From NCBI GenBank assembly GCA_003290165.1, contig QNQO01000202.1, forward strand, positions 372,001 to 436,000: 64,000 nt of DNA, in the 5' to 3' direction. The position numbers and the translations under genes were made by a program. This document shows, piece after piece, positions 12,801 through 25,000 of this stretch. Origin of the DNA: Berberis thunbergii (Eukaryota > Streptophyta > Magnoliopsida > Ranunculales > Berberidaceae). The notes under the pieces are model-generated. The model was not told the origin of the DNA, did not search any database, and saw nothing but the letters and a program-made list of their open reading frames with translations. The stretch's first letter is position 1; each line of letters opens with the position of its first letter.

Positions 12801-13130
12801 GGGTGTGTTTGGTTGCATGGAATCCTATGCCATGGGAATCCATGAGGGGACCACTACATTTTAGGCTAAATTGATATATCACTCCACATTTACCATTTGA
12901 CCACCATTTGATTTTGTGATCAATGGTGGGAATGAAAGTCCCATGAACATGAGAATTCCACTCCTTGGCCCCCCCAAGGCATGTGATTCTCATGTTCATG
13001 GGACTTTCATTCCCACCATTGATCACAAAACCAAATGGTGGATGTGGAGTGATATATCAATTTAGCTTAAAATGTAAGGGTCCCCTCATGAATTTCCATG
13101 GCATAGAATTCCATGCAACCAAACACACCC
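12801..13130. mobile_element. Tourist-like (PIF/Harbinger) MITE, long palindrome
   Basis: The ends are GGGTGTGTTTGGTTGCATGG and its complement CCATGCAACCAAACACACCC, flanked on both sides by TAA (12798-12800 and 13131-13133), the 3-bp duplication typical of Tourist elements. The arms pair almost over their full length around a C-run at about 12969, so the whole 330 bp is a foldback. Confidence 0.85.
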
Positions 13131-14351
13131 TAATGGTACCATCCGTCAAACTCTAACAATTGAGTTGTCATGTCATTAGTAAATGACTTTGAACTTGTGT
13201 TGGGACATTAACCTTGACAATAGAACCTAGCAATGGATTCCTTAATTGTCCATGAAATTGTGACAAAAGAATTGGGTGAGCTATGTCCTGCCTTCATGCG
13301 TTTGCCGGTGTACATACCAGAGACAATTGTTTGCGCAAAATTTATCAACATGAACTCTTATCTTGTGAGCATTAAGTGATGTTTGGTATTTGACAACCAA
13401 GAGTGTCATATGAGGAAATGAGATGTACCATGGTACTCTCTAAACCCTTAAACAAGGTTGAGATTTTTTTTTCTTCTTAATAACATTTTTTTAGTTTATC
13501 AAATTTCTATAGAATGGTGCAAAAGACCCTAACTTGTAACATGAGAAGATATAAAATTTGTTTTAGCCTTTTAGGTGATCTGATTGGGCTACTTGAGATT
13601 GATGTTGAGGAGCCCTAAAACAACCCATTGGCCACAACCCACAAAGATGCTCTCATTCCACATTTAATGGCCCAAGAAGTACCATATTCAAATTTAGAAA
13701 AACCATCTCAAGTGCTCAGATGACCAAAGAAACATTTTGTGTGTTGCTTTTACCATTAACGCAAATCAAATTTAAAACCAACCAATGCAGTGGTGGAGGG
13801 TGCAAAATCTCATTCCTTCGATAGTATTGCCCACTGAAAATGTTGCTTTCAACAATGTTTTGGAGAACCAAAGTATGAGAATATGCCCAAGATGAAGAAA
13901 ACTAAAATCATCAATGCCTAAAAATTTCAAGTAAACAAACAAAGCATCTAAGCTTAGTTCGGCAGCAGTTTGGTTGCTCGATCAGCAGCTATAAGAGAAC
14001 CTGAGATGAGAGGAGATTTTGTGTTTGTGAATAGATTGTGTTGAGGTTGATATCAGTTGTTTTTAGATTGTTGTTCTACTAAACCATTTATATCTAGCTC
14101 TATAGCTTAGCTTGGATATAATTAAATGTTGGCAAGAAAGGTCTTTTTTCAAGCTTTGGTCACCTGGTGCCCTTAAAAGAGGGATTCCATATTGATTACC
14201 TGTAATTTAATCACTTTATGCACATGATGAAAATGATATATAAAATCTAGGTGATGTGTCCAAATCCGTTTATGTTGATTTTGACGTTGCCGTGAATTAA
14301 AGACTATCGTTGTGACAGTCAAAGGCACTCCGATGGTAAAGTTAAACACTT

Positions 14352-14419
14352 AATGAAAGAGTAAAATACTCTCATCATATATGGATAATAAAACGATGAG
14401 AGTATTTTACTCTTTCATT
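14352..14419. repeat. Perfect 25-bp hairpin
   Basis: The arms at 14352-14376 and 14395-14419 are exact reverse complements (5' arm begins AATGAAAGAGTAAAATACTC), separated by an 18-base loop. No transposon ends were recognised around it. Confidence 0.7.
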
Positions 14420-16410
14420 GACTCTACTGTGAATCATGATGGAGGGAGAAGATCTTGCTTATGGGCTTCTCTCCTCAAGTTATATTCTTGTAGGGTTCTT
14501 CACCCTAGTTATGATTTTTTTTGGCACTTGGCTCTTTTTATGACTCGATGTTTGATTGAATCCTGAGTAACATAAATGGACTTTGGGTATGTTATACTCC
14601 AGAGTTTTGTATTCAGGCCTTATTCTCCTAGACCAAACTTCGAAATCCATACTCCATTGGGCTTGCATAATTTAGATTTGGTCGTCTGACTTACGGACTG
14701 AATAGAAGTTAACTTAGGCCTGGATTGGACCTAGTTTATCCTGACCCTTTTTTATTAAAGTTAATCCTTGCCACGTATTCGACTCTGATTAGATGATTGT
14801 ATGATATATCATCACCAAATATTATATTACATCATTAAATTAATTTATTGTCAGCAAAATCTAAAATTGCAGTTTCATGGACTAATCACATCTCTTATAC
14901 TTTAGCTCACCCAATGGATGTTATATAGCTGATGAAACTCCTTGGAGCAGGAAATCAGAAGAGAACGCGGTTTTATTTTGGGTTAAGCAACCAAAACATG
15001 TTGACGCGGTAGTAAAAAAATTTCCGGTTTGGGCAAATTGTGTGTGAACCGGATAATATTTGCGAGAAAATGAGACAAGTGTTTCGGCTGCTACGTCAGT
15101 GTCGAGTGTTCCCGAAGCTATGTGTACATTACAAAATCATTCGTATTAAGCAACCAAAAATACAAAACAAAAAACACTCCAAAACCTAATAAAATGTATT
15201 TTGAAACCATAAAACAAATTTCATTGAGTGGTACAAGAAACCATAAAACAAATTAGTGTTGCCCCCCCGTATGTACTCTTCAAATTCTTATTATACCATC
15301 AATGACAATTAGATAAATAGCTAAAATGAATTTGAATCTCAGTAGTTTCCTCTAATTTCATGCAGCCCAAAGGCGCTGATACGACTAGTCTGATCGAGGA
15401 TTGAACTCGATTTTGTGAATGAAAATCAAGTAGAACGATCAACTCACCAATGTGATTTTCCTATGTCTTACACTCATGTGTAATTGTTTATTCGGAAGTC
15501 CTAAGCTAACTTGAGCTGATTCCAACATTTGTAGCCTAGGCAAACTATAAGTGGAAGCATTGTGGAAACTTTTTGGTTGAATTCCGAGGGGTAGGAAATT
15601 TCACAGTTGACTACAATTTTCTGTCACATAAAAGTTATCAGTAAATGTATGTCATTTCCTTTAAAAAATTGAACGCTTATTGGGATTAAAAATGATATTT
15701 CCAAACTCTTGTTGCTTGGAGTTTGGACAGTCCAAAGAAAACCCCAGATCCCTACAAACCACATTTATTCTCGTAATGTCCTGGAAACTGAATTGAACAA
15801 TTCTAGGCGTCCAAAGTGTTTAAAGAGGGGGGAGGGGGCTCCCTCGCTGATTTCCTCTCCAATTAAATTTCCTCAAAGAAAATAGAATGACGGAGGGTCT
15901 TATTGATTACTTTATTAAATTAAAATAAAAAAATTTATTATTTTGTAATATACATATAATACAGTACATATACCATCTACACAAATAACTTGAGCTCTAA
16001 GCAACCCATTTTCATTCCTTCTTCTGGAGATTTCAGTCCTCCTATATGTAGTTTTTAGGTGAGAGACCTTCTCTCTAATTTTTTTTGCTAGGAAGGCAAG
16101 GGGAGATTTAGTTCAGTTAAATCATACAGAAAGGGAGGAAAAGAAAAGTGGAGGAAGAGGGAATTGAATTCCTTCTCTAACCTTAAGAACAACTGCCTTG
16201 TGGAGACACTTTTACAACATATAAGCTGCTTATGTTGTTCTTCTTCTTCTTTTGCTTTTGAGCTAACCCATCCATCTGTCTCTTTACATAATTTTACTTA
16301 TTTTGTTTGGACAAGTGGAGGTACCAAGGAACAAGGATTCCTCTCTAACTCACTCACTGCATGTGTGTGTGTTATGGGCATATAAGACCATCATCTACAA
16401 TACAAAAAAC

Positions 16411-18702
16411 ATGGCATGGTGCAATGAAAACAACAACAATGATGGAACTTCCCAGTCTTCTGCGCCTACTACCTATGAAAAATCTGAATCAAATCACATG
16501 AAGAGTTGTCCTTCTTGTGGTCACCAGATCCAACTTTGCCAAGACCAACAGGTCCTCTCTTCATCACCTTTTAATAAATATAAACTTGTTTATATGGTCA
16601 TGTAGTTTGTTTTTCATTGTGTTTGTACATGTTTGTTTAATTAGTGTTTTAATGAAAAAAAAACTGTTGTGTTAACAGGCGGGAATTAATGATTTGCCGG
16701 GGCTACCAGCAGGAGTTAAATTTGATCCAAGTGAACAGGAGATTCTTGAGCATTTGGAGGGGAAGGTGTGGTCTCATGTTCGTAAGCGTCATCCTCTCAT
16801 TGATGAGTTCATTCCCACGATCGATGGGGACGAGGGGATTTGTTACACTCACCCTGAGAAGCTACCAGGTAATGTTCTTCAAATGCCCCTTATGATAACG
16901 ACTAGTGTTTCTGTTCATACTTTCTTAATAATTGAACTATGTATTTGCATTTTATCTTCACTTGAATGTGTTACATCTAGCTCTATGAGGCTCCAAATTG
17001 TTCAAGTAATGGTGCTCAGTTTGTACAGATTCCGATTATGACACTAGGCATTTCTTATACTCAGATCTGGGGGAAGCATGTACATTCACATTATCTCATT
17101 GACTTAATTACCAAATTTGAGACTCTTATATGTTCATCTCCTTGTCGAATACCACATTTTTTAGTTGTGTGAAAGTGGATTTCTCTTTTGATTGATTAAT
17201 TCCTCTCAAAGCTGTTATGTTTTGGTTCTCAAGGATTGCTATGCTATCCTTCTAGAGCAATTCCAAGTGTAACAAAACATAAATGGAGGTGTCCTGTACA
17301 AATTAAGCTTTCCACAAAAACATTTTCCTTTGAAATTAAACTTGAGAGTGAAGGTCAACGATACACTTGTTAAATTCTCATTTTCCCTCCATCTCCCTTT
17401 CTTTTTGTACTGTTTGGGATTTCATTCCTTTGCAACCAAGCCAAAGCCAATGTTGTTAAAGGTGTGCACCAAAACAGTAATCCCACCATGTTGAAAAAAC
17501 CAAGTCCGAAAATAGAATGTAAAGTTGCTTACTTAACTGAAACCCCCACATCCAAGCCGGAGCCTGACTGATGTTGGGCATAATTATAAGCATAAAGGTG
17601 GGATTAGCTATGCAGGCCCAATGAGTAGTAATTAGAGTCAATGACTTAATTTGGAGGACTCGATCGTGACATTTAGAGTAGTCAACCCTGAGTGCTGATA
17701 TGGGGTTAGAGCTAATGGGGTTTGATCCAACATGAAGATTGTTAGAAAGTACAGAGTCCAAGAAAACCATAATGTATATATATATATCAATCGAGATATC
17801 TCACTCAAATAATCCACAGCCTTTTATGATCAATCGTATTCCAATATCGGTATTCTAGCAGTGCAAGCTGCAGTGGTTAGGCTCTGCTCCCAGCTCCCAG
17901 CACATACTTTTTATGAGATGTCAGAGTATATCGATAAACCTTTGTTTCTGTTTTTTCCTTAATATAAATGCCTTCTGTCTAGATAAAATGGTTTTTTTTT
18001 GCGTATCTAATGAAGAAAATATGATGGGAATCCATCTTAGTTTTCTACAAGAGTTCTTATAATTTGTTCGTTTCTTTGATTAAAAAAATAACAAGATTCC
18101 TATAATGCAATTGCTTGAATTCACCAAAGGCTGACAGCCGAAATTCATTTTATGCACTTCTTCATCTTGCAGGAGTAAGCAAAGATGGCCAAATACGACA
18201 CTACTTTCATCGCCCTTCAAAGGCCTACACAACAGGAACTAGGAAGCGAAGAAAAGTTCAAACAGATGAAGATGGAAGTGAGACTCGATGGCACAAGACG
18301 GGCAAGACGAGACCTATTTTTGTAGGGGGGCAATTGAAAGGTCACAAGAAGATACTTGTGCTTTACTTGAACTATGGAAAGCAAAGAAAGCCTGAGAAGA
18401 CAAACTGGGTGATGCATCAGTACCACCTTGGCAACAATGAAGAAGAGAAAGATGGAGAATTAGTAGTTTCAAAGATCTTCTATCAAACTCAACCTAGGCA
18501 ATCTGGTTCAGGTGTCAAAGACGTGCTTCCTATCAATTCAAAAGGACTAACCAGCCATGATAGTCTCAACAACCCTGGCCTTGAATACTATGGCACTTCG
18601 TTTGTCACCTACGATCAAGGTGGTCATACTAGAGCAAGTCCCAGTCAACTCATCCCCAATTTCATTGTCGATCACAGTGATGGATCTTCATTCTTGCCCT
18701 GA
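16411..18702 (+). CDS. NAC transcription factor, SND2/SND3 (ANAC073/ANAC010) group
   Basis: Three exons, 16411-16551, 16679-16868 and 18173-18702, give 286 residues with correct phases (0, then 1). The product starts MAWCNENN, then a Cys motif CPSCGHQI, and exon 2 opens with [17 protein letters not shown], the hallmark of this NAC group. DNA-binding subdomains follow: [59 protein letters not shown] and [13 protein letters not shown] short C-terminal tail is the probable activation region. Arabidopsis SND2 and SND3 act downstream of NST/SND1 in secondary-wall thickening of fibres; a similar nuclear role is inferred. The start was chosen by family resemblance at Met-Ala/Thr-Trp-Cys. The third exon alone holds about 60 percent of the protein. 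Intron 2 is 1.3 kb. Confidence 0.9.
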
Positions 18703-19998
18703 CAGTGCTGCATAAAGGAAAGCGGTTGAGGAAGTAGAAAGCCAAATAGCAACTGATATTGTTAGTGTTTTTTAATGATTCAAATATGTTAATTGATATA
18801 CTTATTATGACCAAAGGCAATTAGTAGAATACATGAATATTTATTTATTTATTTAATGAACATTAGTAATGATTAGACAGTAATATTTTATTGTACTTTT
18901 ATTACTGCCAGAAAAATGGCTTTCACAGTATTTTATTGTTTCCTTGTGTTGAATCGTCCCAGTGTGGTTAAGGAGTTTTGGGAAAACCAGTTGATAGAGC
19001 TTAGGAAGTCCCAATTCCCAAAGAATGATTTAATCATAAGTGACAATCATCAGTTCAGAAAATCATGGTTGTTAAGTGATTCATAAGCAAAAGGCATTAC
19101 AATAAACTCTGTTGTGTGTCTGTGTAAATTTTAGGGAGCACTTGCACTTATGAACAGATCACTATTCTAAAAACTAACTAAGAACTCATTCAACTCATTC
19201 CTCCATCTAATGAAAGTTAGGCATTCGAGATGCAAGATGTGCATTTTTTTTTTTTGGGCATTATCTCTTATGAAGAAACTACATTTAACTATCCTCTCAT
19301 TCGCTTTGAGCTTACAAATTCTAGTTGGTACATCATAGTTGCTACGAAATTTCTTAAAACATTCTTATTTCAGTTTTGAAGAAATGATGGAAATTGACAT
19401 GGACCATGATATGAGGAGTGAAAGTCTTTGAGAGAACCATAATAAGGAATGTTCATTTAGGACCACCAAGTTATTGTTTTTAGTTTTGACACCACTGAAC
19501 TAAAAATCATATTTATTAATTAGTTAAAATTTTGAAGAAAAAAAAATTGCAAAATATAGAAACAACGTGTTAAAGTTTTTGCTTGTTTCAACACCATTCA
19601 TCGATATACATATTTAAGTTTGCACCATAAAAAACTCTTTCTCGGTGTTGAAGTATAGAATACACCTTCAGTTTTTCCCCAACTTGAACTACTGTACTCC
19701 CCATCTGGCAGCCTGTTTACAGACCCCCATACCATTCTCATTAATCAGAATCAGGCGTGCCAACCCTATTGAAGAGCGATGGATACCCACTTGCCTCAAA
19801 GCCCGCCCCGGCCGAAAAATTCACTTTCTAACTTTGGCGTAAACGTTCACTTTCTAATTTTGTTTTAGCTTTTACGGAAACTTTCTAATTTCAATTACCA
19901 AAACATACCTATTTAGTTTCTAAATCAAGACTTAGATAAGAATCTACTTTAACTCCTGAAATCTGAGTTACTCATTTAGTTTTCATCTTTGATCAACA
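18703..19998. other. Intergenic region, NAC to RING gene
   Basis: AT-rich 3' UTR and spacer. I see no exon with family resemblance. The open frame at 19645-19842 looks spurious. Confidence 0.5.
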
Positions 19999-20710
19999 AT
20001 GTCTAGAGTAATATCTGAAATATCTTGTGATGGGTTTGAGGTGAACCACCCCAGCTCCAGGCTATGATGAACTGTATTTCAACTTCAAAGGTGTACATGC
20101 ATTAAGAAACGATCACTTTGTGTTTCCAGAAGAGAATGATGATGAGGTCTGCGTCGTTGTTCAAATCAAGAAGACCATCACATGGACGGATTCTCCATCT
20201 TCAGGTACACTTAGGCATGCAGACTTCCCCTACGCTTCCTTTCCTATGAAATTTAACCATTTGTTGGACTCCACTGAGTGTAGACATCACCTCAGTACAC
20301 ATGATGATCTCCGGAGGTTCATGTTGTTGCATGTTCGATATGAGAACCACTGGAACTTCTTTCTTGATCGAGCATCTAACTATGCTGCTGTACTTGGATA
20401 TGATGTTGCATGTTCGAGGCTTAAGCCTAGTATAATCAATGTTGTGTTGGACTTTGAGGTTATGGAGTTTCAGACTGCCTACGAATACAGTTTTCTTGGG
20501 GCTGGTGCTTCTGCTTTGGTTTCAGTTTCGAGTTCTTTGGAGACTGTATGTTCAATCTGTCTGGATGAGTTGTATACGACCAGAAAGAATCTGATACAGA
20601 CACGATGCAAACATGTGTTCCATCAACCTTGCATCAACCACTGGTTGGATACGAGGATCACCTGCCCTCTCTGTCGGAGCCCTGTTCAGCACCCGGTTTT
20701 CTCAGATTAG
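19999..20710 (+). CDS. RING-H2 zinc-finger protein, putative E3 ligase, 5' end disrupted
   Basis: The frame ending at 20710 closes with a C3H2C3 RING: CSIC, then CKHVFH, QPC and CPLC, directly before the tail SPVQHPVFSD. Such proteins usually transfer ubiquitin from an E2. The preceding roughly 150 residues, including two runs rich in His and Asp, match no domain I know. The long frame is open from 20045 but has no ATG before an internal Met at 20249. Directly upstream, an ATG at 19999 starts a frame (MSRVISEISCDGFEVNHP) that runs into TGA at 20065-20067. Removing one C from the CCCC run at 20049-20052 would join it smoothly to PAPGYDELYFNF. So the gene probably begins at 19999 and carries a one-base frameshift, real or from assembly. 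Otherwise it starts at an internal Met. Confidence 0.6.
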
Positions 20711-22010
20711 ATCCACTTCAAGAATGCAAGAAGAATGTACTTGTACAAAATTTACTGTTTGTAATTCTGTAGTTTTAAATCAATGGATTGGTTTGTTCTT
20801 TATGTATTAGTCTGATTTCTTAAATTTCTTGCGATGATCAACAAAAGAGTGTACCGATTCTTGTGCCTTAATCATGTATTCAATTCCTTTCTTCAAACTG
20901 GAGAAATTTTGCAAAGTTTGGATTTAATCTACAGCAGCATAAAAGCTATTTGTCATGAAAATAGAAAGTCAAATTTGTTCCACAAGGAATATTTTCTAGT
21001 CAAGTTTAGCTGGTGTGCAATTTGTAAGAAACAGAGTTACACAAGTTTGATTTAATTTTTACAATATAGATTTGCTCTGACATTATTCACAAAAGTTTCA
21101 TCATATAGGTCATGTCTATAACATCCTGCAAAACAGTCCACATTTAATTAATAGTAAGGTGTATTCAGGCGCTCAAATCAGAATTGCGCTAATGGGGTGT
21201 TAATCTACCAAACTGTGCAGTCCGTGAGGATTATTTTGTTTGGTTTTTGCGACAATAAAAGGACTCATAAATCATCTTCAACAAAAAATAAAAAATTCAG
21301 TAAACGTGATTTTGCAACGAACTAAAACTCTTTATGACTTAAAAGAAAATGTACACAATTTGTCTTCCATGCAAATAATCGTGATAGTGAAACATGCTAC
21401 ATAATCCCTTGGATACAGAGAGAAAACAATAACTTTTACGTGACAAACAATCATGTGTGATAACAGGTACACAAACACCGATATTACGAAACCAGCAACC
21501 AACATTTCAACAACTTTGAAAACAAGCACATCTAGTTAAAAAGGTCACTCCAAGTAGCTGAAATTATTGTACACTTGAAGAACTACAATTGATGAATTTT
21601 CAGTCTAGCTTGCAATACACAAACACAGACAGCAGATCAACGATAGCCTTTCCTAAATGGTTCAAACCTCAGCAAAAATCACCCGATTAAATGGCGTTGA
21701 TTACTGCAACACTACATGCCCAGGAAAGACCCGATTAAATGGCACTGATTACTGCAACACTACATGCCCAGGAAAGACGGACCAGATCAACCAAGATACT
21801 GTAAGGAATGGAAAGGAAGAAGGTAACCATATTCTGAACGCTAGTTAATCTCAAAGTTGGTCTTCCGTGCAATACCCTCTAAAATTACTGTACAGCTTCC
21901 TATCTGTCAGAGAATCAAACCCCGTAGAAAATTTCCACTCGTTAGGTAGGGTGAACAGATAAATTACTATCTTCTAGATTACAAATGACCAGTTTAGAGA
22001 AAAATGACTA
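20711..22010. other. Region between convergent RING and GBPL3 genes
   Basis: Contains both 3' UTRs. A 48-bp unit beginning ACCCGATTAAATGG is repeated in tandem (21681-21728 and 21729-21776, two mismatches). No gene was seen. Confidence 0.6.
21681..21776. repeat. 48-bp tandem duplication
   Basis: Two adjacent copies of a 48-bp unit differ at two bases (GCGTTG versus GCACTG), just beyond the 3' end of the GBPL3-type gene. Confidence 0.8.
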
Positions 22011-25000
22011 CTACTTCTGGAGCACATGCTTCTCATACAAAGAGAGGATATCCTTCTTGTTGGGATTCCTCAGTTGAAGCACCTCTGCGCCAAAACCATG
22101 TTTTGTTAGAAGCTGCTTGAGTTTTAGCACAGTAAACTTCGTGTAATCCTCAGATTCAGTCTGCTGGCTGCTATTATTCTCATCAGCCCTAAAGACTGAA
22201 CCCCCATCCTCGGCCTGAGTGTACTTAAGAGGACTATTGGTGCTCTTCAACCTCTTCCTTCCTCTGCCTCTCTCATCAACCTCCAAATCTTGAACAGATT
22301 CCACCCCCACATCGTAATTTTCTGGCATTGAGCGCTTCCCATGGGAAGCTGTCTTGAGTTTACTATCCAATGCAGTTTCACTCAAACGAACTGATGTCAA
22401 CTCTTGCTGAAGAGCATCGAGTTTCCCTTGAGTGGATTGGAGCTGCATTGATAGTGCTTCTGCCCTATTGGTTGCCTCTGCTCTGGCTGCTCGTTCGGAT
22501 TCCAGTAGGCTCTCAAGGACTTGGACAGTGCTAGACCTCTGTTCATTGTTTGATTTTAGTAACGATTCAATTTCTTTCTCCCTCTCTTCAACCCTGGCCT
22601 CCAGTAATGCTACCTTTGCATTGGCATCCATTTCAGACACGCGGAATTTTTCGATTTCCTCCATCAGGTCAGCTTTCATTCGATCCAGATTTTCAACTTC
22701 CCTTTCAGCTCTCTCAATTTGGGTCAATCTTTCCATTGCCACTCGCTGAGCTTCACTTTTTTCTTTCTGAGCAGTGACTGCTTCTGCTCGTGCTTTATCA
22801 GCCATATCAGTTGCTCTCTTTGCTTCATTTTCAGCAATTTTACACCTTTGCTGGGCCTCCTCGAACCTTTTGAATTCAGATAAGAACTTCTCCTCCAGAT
22901 GGGTCTTCTCATGTTCCAGTATCCTGGCCTCCCTCTCAAAAGATTGAGATGTCTCCTTGGCAGATTCTAACCTCTCACCTAGCTCCTTGATTTTAATTTT
23001 CAGGTTTGATGCCTCGAAATCATAATTCTTGACCTTGGATTCAGCAGCCTGTAAATGTTAAGATGTTATGTTTCTGTGCCCAAGTACATATTTTTGTGCG
23101 TCCAAGTTTCTGTATGTGTGAGAGAATAAGAGAGAGCAAACAGTACATTTCTGAAAATTAGTGGATGTTTAAGAAACCTACCTTCAACTCTAAACTCAAA
23201 GTTGTCAAACGCTGCTCAGAGTGCTCAACTTTTGTTACCAGATCTTTAATTTCGTCCTCCTGTGGTTCATGCATTCAGATAGAAGGTCAAACTTCCATTC
23301 AAAGCCTAAGAATCAACAGGAAAAAAAAAATGATGCTGATAAAGGTAGTAAAGAGACCTTTTCATCCAAAGTGGCAGAAAACTCTGCCCTCAAAGCATCT
23401 TCCCTTAGTTGAGTCTGCTTATTTGTACGCTCTTGCATTGTGGCAGCCTTTTCCAAAGCTGCCTTGGTTTCTCTAGCCGCTATCTCAAACTTCCGCTTCC
23501 ACTCTGCTGCCTCCTCCAGAGCAGATTGAGCCTGTTCACGTGCAGCAGCTAGCATAGCTTCAGTAGCACTGGACCTAGACCTTAGTGTCGCTATCTCTGC
23601 ATGTACTTGTTCTTCTACTGCTTTTTGCTTTGAAGAAACCTGTTCAAATTTTCTTTTCCATTCCGACGATTCCTGCTTGGCATGATCTCTATCCTTCAAT
23701 ATGGTTGAGCACCTCTCTTCCAAAGAGCTGACTTTGCTCTGTAAATTAGTTATACGGTTCATGTAATCATCAGCCAGAGCCTTCTTGTCACTGATAGCAT
23801 TCTCATAACGCCTTAGATATTCTGTTTTGTTCTTCTCGCTCGCTTCCAGTTGCTTGTTTAGCAATACCATCTTGTCTTCAATTGAGCGGCATTTCAACGT
23901 GAGAGCACCCTTCTCTGATCCAATTTGATCTAACTGCTTCTTGGTGAGGTCATGTATCGGACCTTCCAAACTGGGAAGCACAGTTTCTATAATCAGAAAT
24001 CGTTACAGAAAAAAAAAAGAAAAAAGAAAAGAAAGAGCAAACCTCTGTTGTAAAAATGTAGCCAGTTTCTGCCATTTTCCTGGACCATGAGAAGATGCTT
24101 CATACTCAGACACCAAACCATCGAGAATCTGGATGAAATGTTTGTAGCTGGTGTAAACAAAAAGATAAATAGATAATTCCTTGTATAATATATTTATTAG
24201 TAGACAACTTTTACATTTTTCAGATTTCCCGCTTCCAAACACAAGATTCAGTTTTACTATTTTATGGCCAAAATTTGCCAGTCAGCCAAAACAATTTTTC
24301 CCGTTGTCATGCAATTTTCACCTTTCTTCCAATCCTACCATTACAAAATCTATTTTCTCGTTCTTTCTTAAATTCATATTTTCAAGATGCCATCTGCTAC
24401 TAAAAGACACTGCAACAGATTAAACAGTATCTTTCCCTGGTCAATTCTGTAACAAACTTGAAATACTGATCCAAAAAAGCGAAATGTGTAAGACTTCTAA
24501 AGAGTAAAGATTTTATATGAATAGTAAAATCATCTTACATTGAGGACCTGATCAATTTTTGCATCAGGAGCATGACATGCTGCTCGTAATTTCTTCTCCA
24601 TGTTACATATGTTGTTTGAACATCTCACGTCTGCCTCCATATAAGAATTTTTCTTGTAGTCCTGCATTGTTGATCACACTAAATCAGTAAAACCTCATGG
24701 TGGCAATATGTCCTAGCAGATACATAGATGTAGGGTTAAAAGCAATGTTCTAAAAATCGGTCTAGGCGGCCGCCTAGGCGCTAGAAGGTGGAAAACCGCC
24801 CAGATTAATGGCTGGGCGGGCTGTCTGGGCGGCTGGGCGGGCTGGGCGGGTCTAGGCGGGTCTGGGCGGGGTCTAGGCGGCCTAGGCGGGGTCTAGGCGG
24901 CCTAGGCGGTCTGGGCGATTTAAATTTTTAATTTTTAAAATTTTTAATATGGCTAATTGTGTTCTTATTTTATTTTATTTCCTACTTTTTAATAATAAAC

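Larger units (their letters stand above)
10732..16410. other. Gene-free region with small transposons
   Basis: No exon is supportable between the kinase-like gene and the NAC gene. Recognised structures are a SINE (11484-11618), a Tourist-like MITE (12801-13130) and a perfect hairpin (14352-14419). The last 300 bp before the NAC start is a likely promoter and 5' UTR (CT-rich with a TTC run near 16240). Confidence 0.5.
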
